A DNA stretch of 35,097 nucleotides from Alphaproteobacteria bacterium (lineage in GTDB: Bacteria; Pseudomonadota; Alphaproteobacteria; Rhodospirillales; Magnetospirillaceae), in NCBI GenBank assembly GCA_021325215.1, contig JAJPHO010000191.1, forward strand, positions 1 to 35,097, read 5' to 3'. Below are positions 7,500 through 15,502 of the stretch, in pieces. Position 1 is the stretch's first letter. Each line of letters begins with the position of its first letter. Both the position numbers and the translations under genes were made by a program. The notes under the pieces were generated by a model, which saw only the letters and a program-made list of their open reading frames with translations, was not told the origin of the DNA and did not search any database.

Positions 7500-7640
7500 C
7501 TATAAAGGATCGGGCGGCAATAGATCCGTAGGGGAAACTCCAAGCGCTTGAGCCAACTCGTAGACCGTAACTACGGTCGGATTGCGGCGGCCATTTTCCA
7601 AGCTGCTCACATAGTGCTGCGCAAACCCTGGCCATCGCCA
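7500..7640 (-). pseudogene. C-terminal remnant of an XRE-family regulator
   Basis: In one minus-strand frame, about 46 codons end in TAG at 7502-7500 and read FAQHYVSSLENGRRNPT, then VYELAQALGVSPTDLL. This is the second half of a canonical XRE helix-turn-helix (recognition helix, SLENG, LAxALGVSP). The first half is missing: upstream of about 7640 the DNA instead encodes the TniQ start in another frame. It differs from the intact HTH gene next door. Confidence 0.7.
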
Positions 7641-7713
7641 CACGGGCGAACCATGAAGAGAAAGTCTCGTCTCGCAGAGGCCGCGGGCGGCCTAGCCAAA
7701 GCTGATCGGGCAT
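7636..7713 (-). pseudogene. tniQ: tniQ N-terminal remnant
   Basis: ATG at 7713 opens a frame reading MPDQLWLGRPRPLRDETFSS, then WFARVAMA. This matches the start of TniQ/TnsD-family target-selection proteins, which begin with a Pro-rich stretch followed by a (G/D)E-x-x-SSW-x-x-R-x-A motif. After about 26 residues the match ends and the DNA continues as an XRE remnant in a different frame, so the gene is cut by a recombination junction near 7640. It points inward from the right end of the element. TniQ normally recruits the transposition machinery to its target site. Its presence is the main protein-level evidence that the island is a Tn7-like/Tn5053-like transposon. Confidence 0.6.
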
Positions 7714-7886
7714 ACTAGCCCCGCCGGCAAGTTGAACGCAGCGGGCTTCTACCCGGAAAAGTACAACTTATAGTTAATATTTTTCCGATCCAGAGAAGAG
7801 CTGGGCTCTCTCGCTCAACAAAACGCTGAAGCTCGTTTGCTGTTGGAAGCGATGCCAATCCATTGATATTCAAATGGATGGACAAA

Positions 7887-7956
7887 CACCTGTTCATCTA
7901 TGGACGGAAATTGCTCATTTATAGCTGTGATTGCTCATCTATAGATGTTTCCGACA
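7887..7956. repeat. Right-end array of transposase-binding-like motifs
   Basis: Read on the minus strand from the tip: TCTATAGATGAGCAAT (7946-7931), ACAGCTATAAATGAGCAAT (7929-7911 region) and CCATAGATGAACAGG (7903-7889). Core spacings are 20 and 21 bases, about two helical turns, so proteins would line one face of the DNA. A weaker fourth candidate (CTATAAGTTGTAC) lies at 7775-7763. The tip ends in ...CCGACA. Dense packing here against sparse packing on the left mirrors Tn7's right/left asymmetry. Confidence 0.65.
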
Positions 7957-7961
7957 GCGAC
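7957..7961. repeat. Right copy of 5-bp target duplication (GCGAC)
   Basis: Matches 5058-5062. It directly follows the ACA tip and lies 26 bases from the encoded 3' CCA end of the tRNA-Gln gene. Confidence 0.5.
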
Positions 7962-7987
7962 GGAATGGATCAGCTTGTCTGGAAGGC

Positions 7988-8062
7988 TGGCTGGGGCGCC
8001 AGGGATCGAACCTGGGAATGGCGGTACCAAAAACCGCTGCCTTACCGCTTGGCTACGCCCCA
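7988..8062 (-). tRNA. tRNA-Gln (anticodon TTG)
   Basis: A 75-base cloverleaf on the minus strand. The acceptor stem is TGGGGCG/CGCCCCA, the D-arm region is TAGCCAAGCGGTAAGGCA, and the anticodon stem GCGGT/ACCGC surrounds loop TTTTGGT (anticodon TTG). The T-arm contains GGTTCGATCC. Discriminator G and an encoded CCA (revcomp of 7988-7990) complete it. It reads CAA and CAG codons for glutamine. The transposon-like island begins 26 bases past its 3' end. Confidence 0.97.
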
Positions 8063-8078
8063 TCAGGGAAGGTGCGGC

Positions 8079-8107
8079 ACCATAAATTAACCGCCGCGCG
8101 GATGCAA
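8079..8107 (-). promoter_or_regulatory. Sigma-70-type promoter for tRNA-Gln
   Basis: On the minus strand, TTGCAT (8107-8102) and TATGGT (8084-8079) are separated by 17 bases, and the tRNA begins 16 bases further on. Upstream of the -35, three CTGCAA copies (plus strand, starting at 8123, 8134 and 8144) are spaced by about one helical turn. Confidence 0.65.
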
Positions 8108-8244
8108 CCCGTCGCTTTGCCCCTGCAACAAAGCTGCAATCCACTGCAATACACTGACATCCGGCGGCAAAGCCCGCTTGGCATTCTTCCCCCTCGGCGA
8201 CGGGCCCTATGGCCGTCGCCGCCGTTCGCTCAAAGGGGAACAAA

Positions 8245-8406
8245 ATGCGCAATGAGGAAAGAAAGCTGAGCCGCGAGCTCGGCTGGATCGTCGGGCTCGG
8301 ACTGCTCGGGGTGATCGCCGCCTATCTGATCGATCCCGGTCCGTGCGAAGAGGCGGAACAGGATCAGGCCGGATATTTTCTCGATCCGGCGATCAGGACA
8401 AGATAG
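8245..8406 (+). CDS. Small single-span membrane protein, unknown
   Basis: A 53-residue protein, MRNEERKLSRELGWIVGLGL..., with one hydrophobic segment (about residues 13-30, GWIVGLGLLGVIAAYLI). A charged N-terminus precedes it and an acidic tail (CEEAEQDQ) follows. I chose ATG 8245 because AAAGGGGAA lies just upstream; an in-frame start at 8209 has no such site. It converges on ispE and overlaps its 3' end by 14 bases. The family is not recognised. The good ribosome site and plausible membrane topology support it as real. Confidence 0.6.
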   Translation: MRNEERKLSRELGWIVGLGLLGVIAAYLIDPGPCEEAEQDQAGYFLDPAIRTR

Positions 8407-9271
8407 GCGCCGGGGAAACCCACCAATCCGGATAGGCTTCGGCCAAAGCGTCGGCGGCCGCGTCGGCGGCTTCCTCGTCGGCATAGAGGCCGAAGCAGGT
8501 CGCGCCGCTGCCGGACATGCGGGCCAGCAGGCAATTCTCCGTCTCGCCGATAGCGTCGAGCATGGTCTTGACCGCCGGCTCCAGCATCATGGCCGGCTTG
8601 GCCAGGTCGTTGCGGCGGCCGACCAGAGCATCGGCCAGGGCACGCGCATCGACAGGAACCTCGGTCAGGGGCGCTGCCGGGGTGAAATCTCCGGCGCGGG
8701 CGCGGAACACCGCCGGGGTCGACAAGGCCAGGCGCGGATTGACCAGCACCAGCCAGGCGGCCGGCAATTGAATGGCGGGAACCAGGGTCTCGCCGATGCC
8801 CGACATCTGGGTCGGACGGCCGGCCAGACAGACCGGCAGATCGGCGCCCAGGCTGAGGCCGATCCCGGCCAGGGTTTCGTCGTCGAGCTCGGCATCCCAC
8901 AGCGCCATCAATCCGCGCAGCGTGGCCGCCGCATCCGCCGAACCGCCGCCGATGCCCGAGGCGACCGGCAGGTTCTTTTCCAGCGTGATGGCGGCCTGGG
9001 CCGGACGGTTCAGCGCCTTGGCCAGCGCATGGGCGGCCTTCAGCACGATATTGTCGTCATCGGCGGCCAGGGCTTCCGCGCCCGGGCCCTCGATGGTCAG
9101 GCTCAGCGTCTCGGACGGGGAGAAGCGCAGCGTGTCGCCGGTGCCGGCGAACACCACCAGGCTGTCCAGCAGGTGATAGCCATCGGCGCGCTTGCCGGTG
9201 ACATGCAGATAGAGATTGACCTTGGCGGGGGCGAAAAGTTCGACCGCGGCGCGGTCGAGGAGCGACGTCAT
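8393..9271 (-). CDS. ispE: 4-diphosphocytidyl-2-C-methyl-D-erythritol kinase
   Basis: IspE phosphorylates the 2-hydroxyl of CDP-methylerythritol with ATP, the fourth step of the MEP isoprenoid pathway, in the cytosol. The 292-residue length is normal for the family. The GHMP-kinase layout is clear: FAPAKVNLYLHVTGKRADGYH at residues 13-33 (lysine and histidine contacts for substrate), the glycine-rich ATP loop LPVASGIGGGSADAAATLR near residues 105-123, and the C-terminal motif ARMSGSGATCFGLY near residues 249-262. It lies 18 bases behind the TPR lipoprotein gene on the same strand and is probably cotranscribed with it. Confidence 0.95.
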   Translation of the reverse strand: MTSLLDRAAVELFAPAKVNLYLHVTGKRADGYHLLDSLVVFAGTGDTLRFSPSETLSLTIEGPGAEALAADDDNIVLKAAHALAKALNRPAQAAITLEKNLPVASGIGGGSADAAATLRGLMALWDAELDDETLAGIGLSLGADLPVCLAGRPTQMSGIGETLVPAIQLPAAWLVLVNPRLALSTPAVFRARAGDFTPAAPLTEVPVDARALADALVGRRNDLAKPAMMLEPAVKTMLDAIGETENCLLARMSGSGATCFGLYADEEAADAAADALAEAYPDWWVSPAPILS

Positions 9272-9289
9272 GGGGTGTCCTTACCCTGT

Positions 9290-10987
9290 CTATTGCTTCA
9301 ATTTGGCGTCGAGCTGAGCGCGCAGCTCGGGATCGGGATCGGAGAGCAGCGCGTGCTGCCACTGGAACCGCGCCTCCTCCTGCCGGCCGGCGCGCCACAG
9401 CGCGTCGCCCAGATGATCGTTGATGGTGGCGTCGCCCGGCACCAGGGTCACCGCCCGCTGCAGCATCTCGACCGCGCGGCCATATTGGCCGCTGCGATAG
9501 AAGGCCCAACCCAGGCTGTCGACGATGAAGCCATCGGACGGACGCATCAGCACCGCCCGCTCGATCATCTGCGTGGCGCGCGGCAGATTGGTGCCCTGTT
9601 CGACCCAGCTATAGCCGAGGTAATTCAGCACCTGCGGCTCGTTCGGCTGCAATTCGAGGGCATGCAGCAGGTCGGCCTCGGCGCGCGTCCATTGATTGGC
9701 GCGCTCCAGCGCGACGCCGCGGGCATAAAAGACCGGCCATTCGCCCGGCGTGCCCTGCAGCAGGGGCAGGGCACGGTCGTAAGCCTTGACCGCGTCGGTC
9801 CAGCGATGCTCGCGGCGATAGAGATCCCCCAGCGCCAGCAGCGCGTCGGCGGGATCGATCTTGCGGGAAATCAGGCCTTCGAGCTGGTGCGCCGCGCCAT
9901 CGACGTCGCCCAGATCCTCGTCATTATGGGCGATACGCAGCTGCACCATGGCGTAGAGCGGCGAGCTCGGCGGCACATGCGCGTAAGCCTCGTTGCTGGC
10001 GCGGAACTGATTCAGCGAGGACAGCACGTCGCCGGCCATCAGGCGGGCCAGGTCGAAGTCCGGCTGGAGGTCGATGGCGAACTGGCTGAACAGCAGAGCG
10101 AGATCCGGCGCATTGCCCTGGCGCATGGTGCCGGCGGCGCCGAAAAAGGCCTCGGCCAGCCCATCGGACGGTCCGGCCACGGTCCTGCGCCCGCCGAACG
10201 TCACCTGCGGTAGATCGGGATGCTCCTGGTGCAGATTTTCCACCAATTGCCGCGCCTCTTCGGCCCGGCCGTTGCGGACCAGGAAATCGCCGATCACCTC
10301 GATGGTGCGCAAACTATGGCCGGACGGCGCGGTCAAGGTCGCACGGTAAGCCGCCTCGGCCGCGTCATTGCGGCCGGCCAGGTCATTGACCAGCCCGACA
10401 TTGAAATCGCGCAGGACGCCGAGTCCGGCCTTGGGATCGAGCCCGGCCAGCGCCTCGAGCGCGCCATCGGTATCGCCCTGGCCCTGCTTGGCCCAGGCGC
10501 GCACCAGCGGCGTCAGGTAATTATTGAGACCGCGCGGGGGCAGATGCTCGACCGCCTCTTCGACGCCGTGCCAATCGCCCTGCTTGGCTTTGCGCTCGGC
10601 CAGCAGCAGGGCCGGAATGGTGGATTCCTCATCGAAGCTGCCGAGCCGCGCCGCCACCGCCTCGGCCTCGTCCAGCCGCCCTTCGAGGGCCAGCGCGATG
10701 GTAGCGCGCTGCAGCAGCTCGACATTTTCGGGGTCGTTGTTGAGGGCCCGCAGCAGATAGAGCGACGCCAGCGACAGATCGTGCCGGCTCTGCGCATCGC
10801 GGCCGGCCAGATAAGCTCCGGAGCTGCTCTCGCCGAAGGCCGGCGCCGCCGCGGCCGGCGGAACAATGGCCGGAGCCGCCGGCGGAGGGGCGTCGGGCAT
10901 GGCACAGGCCGCCAGCAGCAGCGTCAGCCCCGCTGCCGTCGAGCGCAACATTATCCGGCGCGATGAACCGCGCAGGCTGAACTCCAT
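9290..10987 (-). CDS. TPR-repeat lipoprotein
   Basis: A 565-residue protein with a lipoprotein signal (RSTAAGLTLLLAACAMPD; lipobox L-A-A-C28) followed by a proline/alanine linker and many tetratricopeptide repeats. Examples are GAYLAGRDAQSRHDLSLASL, LGDLYRREHRWTDAVKAYDR, VLNYLGYSWVEQGTNLPRAT and DHLGDALWRAGRQEEARFQW. Lipidated TPR proteins of this type sit in the envelope as assembly scaffolds. The gene is regularly found beside ispE in alphaproteobacteria, but a specific role is not known. The frame remains open to 11047. I chose ATG 10987 because AAGGGG lies upstream and the lipoprotein signal begins there. The ETF-QO gene ends 28 bases upstream, so the three genes may be one operon. Confidence 0.85.
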   Translation of the reverse strand: MEFSLRGSSRRIMLRSTAAGLTLLLAACAMPDAPPPAAPAIVPPAAAAPAFGESSSGAYLAGRDAQSRHDLSLASLYLLRALNNDPENVELLQRATIALALEGRLDEAEAVAARLGSFDEESTIPALLLAERKAKQGDWHGVEEAVEHLPPRGLNNYLTPLVRAWAKQGQGDTDGALEALAGLDPKAGLGVLRDFNVGLVNDLAGRNDAAEAAYRATLTAPSGHSLRTIEVIGDFLVRNGRAEEARQLVENLHQEHPDLPQVTFGGRRTVAGPSDGLAEAFFGAAGTMRQGNAPDLALLFSQFAIDLQPDFDLARLMAGDVLSSLNQFRASNEAYAHVPPSSPLYAMVQLRIAHNDEDLGDVDGAAHQLEGLISRKIDPADALLALGDLYRREHRWTDAVKAYDRALPLLQGTPGEWPVFYARGVALERANQWTRAEADLLHALELQPNEPQVLNYLGYSWVEQGTNLPRATQMIERAVLMRPSDGFIVDSLGWAFYRSGQYGRAVEMLQRAVTLVPGDATINDHLGDALWRAGRQEEARFQWQHALLSDPDPELRAQLDAKLKQ

Positions 10988-11015
10988 GCTCTCACACCCC
11001 TTCGTGCGTCTTCTC

Positions 11016-12668
11016 TTACATATTGGGATAATTCGGCCCGCCGCCACCTTCGGGAACGACCCAATTGATATTTTGTGTCGGGTCCTTGATATCGCAGGTC
11101 TTGCAGTGCACGCAGTTCTGCGCGTTGATCTGCAGGCGCGGCGTTCCTTCCGTCACGATCTCATAAACACCGGCCGGGCAATAGCGCTGCTCGGGCGCGT
11201 CATAGACCGCCAGATTGACGTCGATCGGCACCGAGGCGTTCTTCAGCTGCAGATGGACCGGCTGGTTTTCCTCGTGATTGGTGTTCGAGATGAACACCGA
11301 GGACAGGCGGTCGAAGCTGATCTTGCCGTCCGGCTTGGGATAGGCGATCCGCTGGCTTTCCGCGGCCGGGCGCAGCGTTTCATTGTCCGGCTTGCCATGC
11401 TTCAGCGTGTAGGGAACCAGGAAACCGAGACCCAAGGATTCCAGCCACATCACCAGACCGCCATGCAGCGTGCCCAGCTTCATGCCCCATTTCAGGCCCG
11501 GCTTGACGTTGCGGACCTTGCGCAGATCCTCGTAAGCCCACGAGGCGCGGAAGGCGGCCGGATAGTCGGTCAGCTCGTCATGGCCTTCGCGGCCGGCGGA
11601 CAGCGCCTTGGCGACGGCCTCGGCGGCCAGCATGCCGCTCTTCATCGCATTATGGATGCCCTTGATGCGCGGCACGTTGAGGAAACCGGCCTCGCAGCCG
11701 ATCAGCGCGCCGCCCGGAAACACCAGCTTGGGGATCGATTGCAGACCGCCCTCATTGATGGCGCGGGCGCCATAGGCGATGCGCTTGCCGCCCTCGAAGG
11801 TGGCACGCACCGAGGGATGGGTCTTGAAGCGCTGGAATTCCTCGAAGGGCGACAGGAAGGGGTTCTTGTAATTGAGGTGCACGACGAAGCCGACCGCCAC
11901 CTGATTGTCTTCCAGGTGATACAGAAAGGAACCGCCGCCGGTCTCGCTGTCCAGCGGCCAGCCCTGGCTGTGGATCACGGTGCCGGGCTTATGTTTGGCC
12001 GGGTCGATCTGCCACAGCTCCTTGATGCCGATGCCGTATTTCTGTGGTTCGACGCCCTCGCGCAGTTGGAAGCGCTCCATCAGGCTCTTGCCGAGCGAGC
12101 CGCGCACGCCTTCGGCGAACAGGGTGTATTTGGCATGCAGCTCCATGCCCGGCGTGTAATTGCCGGTATGCTCGCCATCGCGGCCCACGCCCATATCGCC
12201 GGTCGCCACGCCCTTGACGCTGCCATCCTCGTGATAGAGCACCTCGGCGGCGGCAAAGCCGGGATAGATCTCGACGCCAAGGGCCTCGGCCTGCTGAGCC
12301 AGCCAGCGGCAGACATTACCCAAGCTGACGATATACATGCCGTGGTTCGACAGCAGCGGCGGCATCAGCAATTGCGGCATTTCCGAATGGCCGGTCTCGG
12401 TCAGGGTCAGGAAATGGTCTTCCTTGACCGGGGTGTTGAGCGGCGCGCCCTTTTCCTTCCAGTCGGGAAACAGTTCGTTCAACGCCTTGGGGTCCATCAC
12501 CGCGCCCGACAGGATGTGGGCGCCGATTTCCGAACCCTTCTCGATAACGCAAACCGAGATGTCTTTGCCGGTTTCGGCAGCCAGTTGACGTATACGGATG
12601 GCCGCAGACAGCCCGGATGGGCCGCCGCCGACCACGACGACATCAAACTCCATCGATTCGCGTTCCAT
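11016..12668 (-). CDS. etfD: Electron transfer flavoprotein-ubiquinone oxidoreductase
   Basis: ETF-QO passes electrons from reduced electron-transfer flavoprotein (fed by acyl-CoA and other dehydrogenases) to ubiquinone at the inner membrane. It contains FAD and a 4Fe-4S cluster. This 550-residue protein opens with the FAD Rossmann motif FDVVVVGGGPSGLSAAIRIR. Central parts are typical (GAVMDPKALNELFPDWKEKG, GLQSIPKLVFPGGALIGCEA). It ends with the ferredoxin segment NAQNCVHCKTCDIKDPTQNI (CxxCxxC, with a further cysteine in RYCPAGVYE) and the family's GGGGPNYPNM C-terminus. ATG 12668 follows GAAGGGGAAG. An upstream in-frame start at 12719 lacks support. It is divergent from the uracil-DNA glycosylase gene. 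It may also be named etfQO or fixC-like. Confidence 0.95.
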   Translation of the reverse strand: MERESMEFDVVVVGGGPSGLSAAIRIRQLAAETGKDISVCVIEKGSEIGAHILSGAVMDPKALNELFPDWKEKGAPLNTPVKEDHFLTLTETGHSEMPQLLMPPLLSNHGMYIVSLGNVCRWLAQQAEALGVEIYPGFAAAEVLYHEDGSVKGVATGDMGVGRDGEHTGNYTPGMELHAKYTLFAEGVRGSLGKSLMERFQLREGVEPQKYGIGIKELWQIDPAKHKPGTVIHSQGWPLDSETGGGSFLYHLEDNQVAVGFVVHLNYKNPFLSPFEEFQRFKTHPSVRATFEGGKRIAYGARAINEGGLQSIPKLVFPGGALIGCEAGFLNVPRIKGIHNAMKSGMLAAEAVAKALSAGREGHDELTDYPAAFRASWAYEDLRKVRNVKPGLKWGMKLGTLHGGLVMWLESLGLGFLVPYTLKHGKPDNETLRPAAESQRIAYPKPDGKISFDRLSSVFISNTNHEENQPVHLQLKNASVPIDVNLAVYDAPEQRYCPAGVYEIVTEGTPRLQINAQNCVHCKTCDIKDPTQNINWVVPEGGGGPNYPNM

Positions 12669-12788
12669 TTCTTCCCCTTCCTTCCTCCGCCTCGCGGGTG
12701 CGGGATATTGGCCTTGCATTCCTTCCTATAGCATAGTCAGTTTCTAAGGCTAGACCACAACCTTGCGCCCCCTTTGGCGATGTAACCG

Positions 12789-13562
12789 ATGCACACCTCA
12801 CCCCTCTCTCCCGCCGACGCGCTCCGCTGGTACATCGCTGCCGGCGTCGATGAGGCCATCGGCGAGCAGCCGGTCGACCGCTATGCCCTGTCCGCCAAGC
12901 CGGCGGCCAAAGCTCACGCCGCGCAGGGAGGCGTGCCCGCCGCCCCACAGCAGCCGGAACCGGCCAGTTCGGCCCATCTGGCGATGGCCGCGACCAATCT
13001 GGCCGAGCTGAAGACGGCGATGGAGGCTTACGAGGGCTGCAATCTCAAGCGCACCTGCCAGCAGACCGTGTTCGCCGACGGCGATCCCTCGGCGCGGCTG
13101 ATGATCGTCGGCGAAGCGCCCGGCGCCGACGAGGACCGTCTCGGCCTGCCCTTCGTCGGCGCCAGCGGCAAGCTGCTCGACCGCATGCTGGCGTCGATCG
13201 GGCTGGACCGGACCCAGGCCTATATAACGAACGTCGTGCCCTGGCGCCCGCCGGGCAACCGCAAGCCGGAGCCGGCCGAGGTCGAGCTGTGCCTGCCCTT
13301 CATCACCCGCCATATCGAGCTGGTCGATCCGGCCGTCCTGCTGCTGCTGGGCGGCGCCTCGGTGTCGGCGCTGCTGGCGCGCACCGACAGCATCACCCGT
13401 CTGCGCGGCGGCTTCATCGATTATTCCTCGCCGCGCCTGTCGCGGCCGATCCCGGCCATGCCGACCTTCCACCCCGCTTACCTGCTGCGGACTCCCCTCG
13501 CCAAACGCGACGTCTGGCGCGATCTGCTGCTCGTGCGGCAGAAGCTCGATTCGGCTCCCTGA
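12789..13562 (+). CDS. Uracil-DNA glycosylase, family 4 type
   Basis: A 257-residue protein that removes uracil from DNA as the first step of base-excision repair. The catalytic motif region is IVGEAPGADEDRLGLPFVGASGKLLDRML near residues 111-139. The mid motif YITNVVPWRPPGNRKPEP contains the conserved Asn, and the C-terminal FHPAYLLRTP supplies the His motif. Cysteines in EGCNLKRTC and VELCLPF are candidates for 4Fe-4S ligation, but the exact four-Cys pattern of thermophilic members is not obvious, as often seen in alphaproteobacteria. A ~65-residue, Ala/Pro-rich N-terminal extension precedes the domain. The ribosome site before ATG 12789 is weak. Its neighbours (ETF-QO divergent, slt downstream) match the conserved alphaproteobacterial order. 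Confidence 0.88.
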   Translation: MHTSPLSPADALRWYIAAGVDEAIGEQPVDRYALSAKPAAKAHAAQGGVPAAPQQPEPASSAHLAMAATNLAELKTAMEAYEGCNLKRTCQQTVFADGDPSARLMIVGEAPGADEDRLGLPFVGASGKLLDRMLASIGLDRTQAYITNVVPWRPPGNRKPEPAEVELCLPFITRHIELVDPAVLLLLGGASVSALLARTDSITRLRGGFIDYSSPRLSRPIPAMPTFHPAYLLRTPLAKRDVWRDLLLVRQKLDSAP

Positions 13563-13583
13563 TCCTGACGTTTGTCACAAAAC

Positions 13584-13612
13584 TTGAATCTTTCGCCCGA
13601 TCGATTTATAAA
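13584..13612 (+). promoter_or_regulatory. Sigma-70-type promoter for the lytic transglycosylase operon
   Basis: TTGAAT (13584-13589), a 17-base spacer and TATAAA (13607-13612) form a near-consensus promoter. It sits 69 bases before the transglycosylase start, which has a GGAGAGGAAAG ribosome site. Confidence 0.7.
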
Positions 13613-13681
13613 CCTGAAGACAAACATCGGAAAAACCGATCACCTGGCTTCTTTTGAGTATCTTGGGGGAGAGGAAAGACG

Positions 13682-15502
13682 ATGCTGCAAGGCAGGCTTA
13701 AGCCCGCCCTGACGGTTGTCGCCGTTCTTTTGGGCGTCCTTCAGTCAGCACCAGCGTCGGCCGACATGGCCGCCACCGAGCTCGCCGCCATCGGCAGCGC
13801 GGCCGGCAGGGCTGCGCGCCCCGCGTCGCTGCCCGCGATCCTGTCCGACGCCGACCTCGCGACCTATCGCCAGGCGCTCGATCACCAGAAGCAGGGCCAG
13901 TGGTCCGCCGCCGACCGCGACATCTCCCATCTCGAAAATCCGATCCTGGTCGGCCACCTCCTGGCCCAGCGCTATCTGACGCCGGGCTATCATGCTTCGG
14001 GCGAGGAGCTGGCCGGCTGGATGGCGCAATATGCCGACCTGCCCCAGGCGCAGCAGATCTATGCCATGGCCAAGACCCGTCTCGGCAACCGCAGCACCGC
14101 GCTGAAGCCGCCGTCCCGCCCGACCGCGGCCTCGGCCCCCTCGCTGCCCTCCTATCTCGACGAGCTGGGCCAGTGGGACGAAGGCCTGGTCGAGCCGCCG
14201 CATGGGATGGCCGCCGCCGACCGCCGCAAATGGCAGGTCCTGCGCGACCGCGTGCGCTGGTCCATCCATCACGACCGCCAGGACCAGGCCGCCGCGATGA
14301 TCGACAGCGACGACGCCAAGCGCCTGCTGTCGGCCATCGACATCGATCACCTCAAAACCAATCTGGCGATGTCCTATTTCGCCAACGGCCAGGTCGAACA
14401 GGCCCGCCGCATCGCCGAGGAAGCCTGCGACCGCTCGGGTGACAAGCTGGCCGAAGCCCATTGGGTGGCCGGCCTGGCCGAATGGCGCGCCGGCGACCGC
14501 GCCGCCTCGGCTCATCATTTCGAAGTGGTGGCCAACGCGCCCGGCAAGTCGAGCTGGACCGTCGCCGCCGGCGCCTTCTGGGCGGCGCGCGCCAATCTCG
14601 CCGCGCACAAGCCCGAGGTGGTCAATCACTGGCTGCAGCAGGCCGCCTCCTATCCGCGCACCTTCTACGGCCTGCTGGCCCGCCGCTCGCTCGGCCAGGA
14701 CATCGAATATTCCTGGGAATCGCACCCCTTCACCGAGGCCGACGCCGAAGTGCTGCGCAAGGTGCCGGCGGCCCAGCGCGCTTTGGCGCTGATCCAGCTC
14801 GGCGACCGCGAAACCGCCGAGGACGAGTTGCACCAGATCCTGCCCTCCGCCGGCCCGGCCCTGGCCCGTTCGCTGCTGGCCGTCGCCAATGACGGCAACC
14901 TGCCCGGCCTCGCCGTACAGGCCAGCGGCGTGCTGGCCGAGCGCGACGGCAAGCTGCGCGACACCGGCGATTATCCGCTGCCCGATTGGAAGCCGCATTC
15001 CGGCTGGTCGATCGACCGCGCTTTGATGCTGGCCATCGCCAAGCAGGAGAGCGGTTTCAACCCGCATGCCCGCAACCCGTCGGGCGCGCTCGGCCTGATG
15101 CAGCTGATGCCCGCGACGGTGCGTACCCTGGGTCCGGCCGGCCGTCTGACCGATCCGCAGGTCAATCTCGATCTCGGCCAGAAATATGTGCGCCGCCTGC
15201 TCGATGCCGATGGCGTGAAGGGCAACATGCTGGCCCTGGCCGCCGCCTATAATGTCGGCCCCGGCACCGTGTCGCGCTGGATGCAGGCGATCAAGCCGGG
15301 CGACGACGCCCTGCTGTTCCTGGAAAGCATGCCTTTCCGCGAAACCCGCTCGCTGGTCGAGCATGTGATGACCAATTTCTGGGCTTATCGCAATCGGTTC
15401 GGTCAATCCTCCCCTTCGCTCGACGCAGTCGCCGCCGGCCGCTGGCCGATGTATGATGCGCCCGAATCGAAAGCCCGGATGACCCCTGATGCCAAAAATT
15501 GA
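13682..15502 (+). CDS. slt: Soluble lytic murein transglycosylase, SLT family
   Basis: Cleaves the MurNAc-GlcNAc bond of peptidoglycan, leaving 1,6-anhydro ends, in the periplasm. The 606-residue protein has a Sec signal peptide (to about residue 28, VLQSAPASA). A long alpha-superhelical region rich in tetratricopeptide-like helices follows. The C-terminal SLT domain begins near residue 440: [20 protein letters not shown] with catalytic E456, then [18 protein letters not shown] and [16 protein letters not shown]. Length and layout match E. coli Slt70-type enzymes. Its 3' end overlaps moaB by 14 bases, so the two are cotranscribed. Confidence 0.92.
   Translation: MLQGRLKPALTVVAVLLGVLQSAPASADMAATELAAIGSAAGRAARPASLPAILSDADLATYRQALDHQKQGQWSAADRDISHLENPILVGHLLAQRYLTPGYHASGEELAGWMAQYADLPQAQQIYAMAKTRLGNRSTALKPPSRPTAASAPSLPSYLDELGQWDEGLVEPPHGMAAADRRKWQVLRDRVRWSIHHDRQDQAAAMIDSDDAKRLLSAIDIDHLKTNLAMSYFANGQVEQARRIAEEACDRSGDKLAEAHWVAGLAEWRAGDRAASAHHFEVVANAPGKSSWTVAAGAFWAARANLAAHKPEVVNHWLQQAASYPRTFYGLLARRSLGQDIEYSWESHPFTEADAEVLRKVPAAQRALALIQLGDRETAEDELHQILPSAGPALARSLLAVANDGNLPGLAVQASGVLAERDGKLRDTGDYPLPDWKPHSGWSIDRALMLAIAKQESGFNPHARNPSGALGLMQLMPATVRTLGPAGRLTDPQVNLDLGQKYVRRLLDADGVKGNMLALAAAYNVGPGTVSRWMQAIKPGDDALLFLESMPFRETRSLVEHVMTNFWAYRNRFGQSSPSLDAVAAGRWPMYDAPESKARMTPDAKN

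Larger units (their letters stand above)
5058..7961. mobile_element. Decayed Tn7-like/Tn5053-like transposon inserted beside tRNA-Gln
   Basis: The proposed element is 5063-7956, flanked by the 5-bp direct repeat GCGAC (5058-5062 and 7957-7961). Both ends hold inverted arrays of a ~19-bp motif, sparse on the left and tightly phased on the right, as TnsB/TniA binding sites are in Tn7-type elements. The first motif core (R-TGAGC) begins exactly 18 bases inside the tip at both ends. The right tip reads ...ACA as expected for the TGT...ACA class; the left tip reads CGC, which would be a decayed TGT. A tniQ start fragment points inward from the right end. No transposase (TnsA/B/C, TniA/B) or resolvase was found. 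Base composition is clearly lower in GC than the flanks. The element seems immobile alone but could have been moved in trans. Confidence 0.6.

Noticed and set aside
7715-7897. 60-codon minus-strand frame ending 1 base before the tniQ start
   Set aside because: Its start codon lies inside the third right-end motif and the protein matches no TnsA, TnsB or TnsC feature I can see; it may be eroded transposition-gene DNA but cannot be called.
5063-7956. CRISPR array or CRISPR-associated transposon
   Set aside because: The repeats are terminal binding-site-like motifs with unequal spacing on the left and no spacer pattern; no cas gene fragment is visible.
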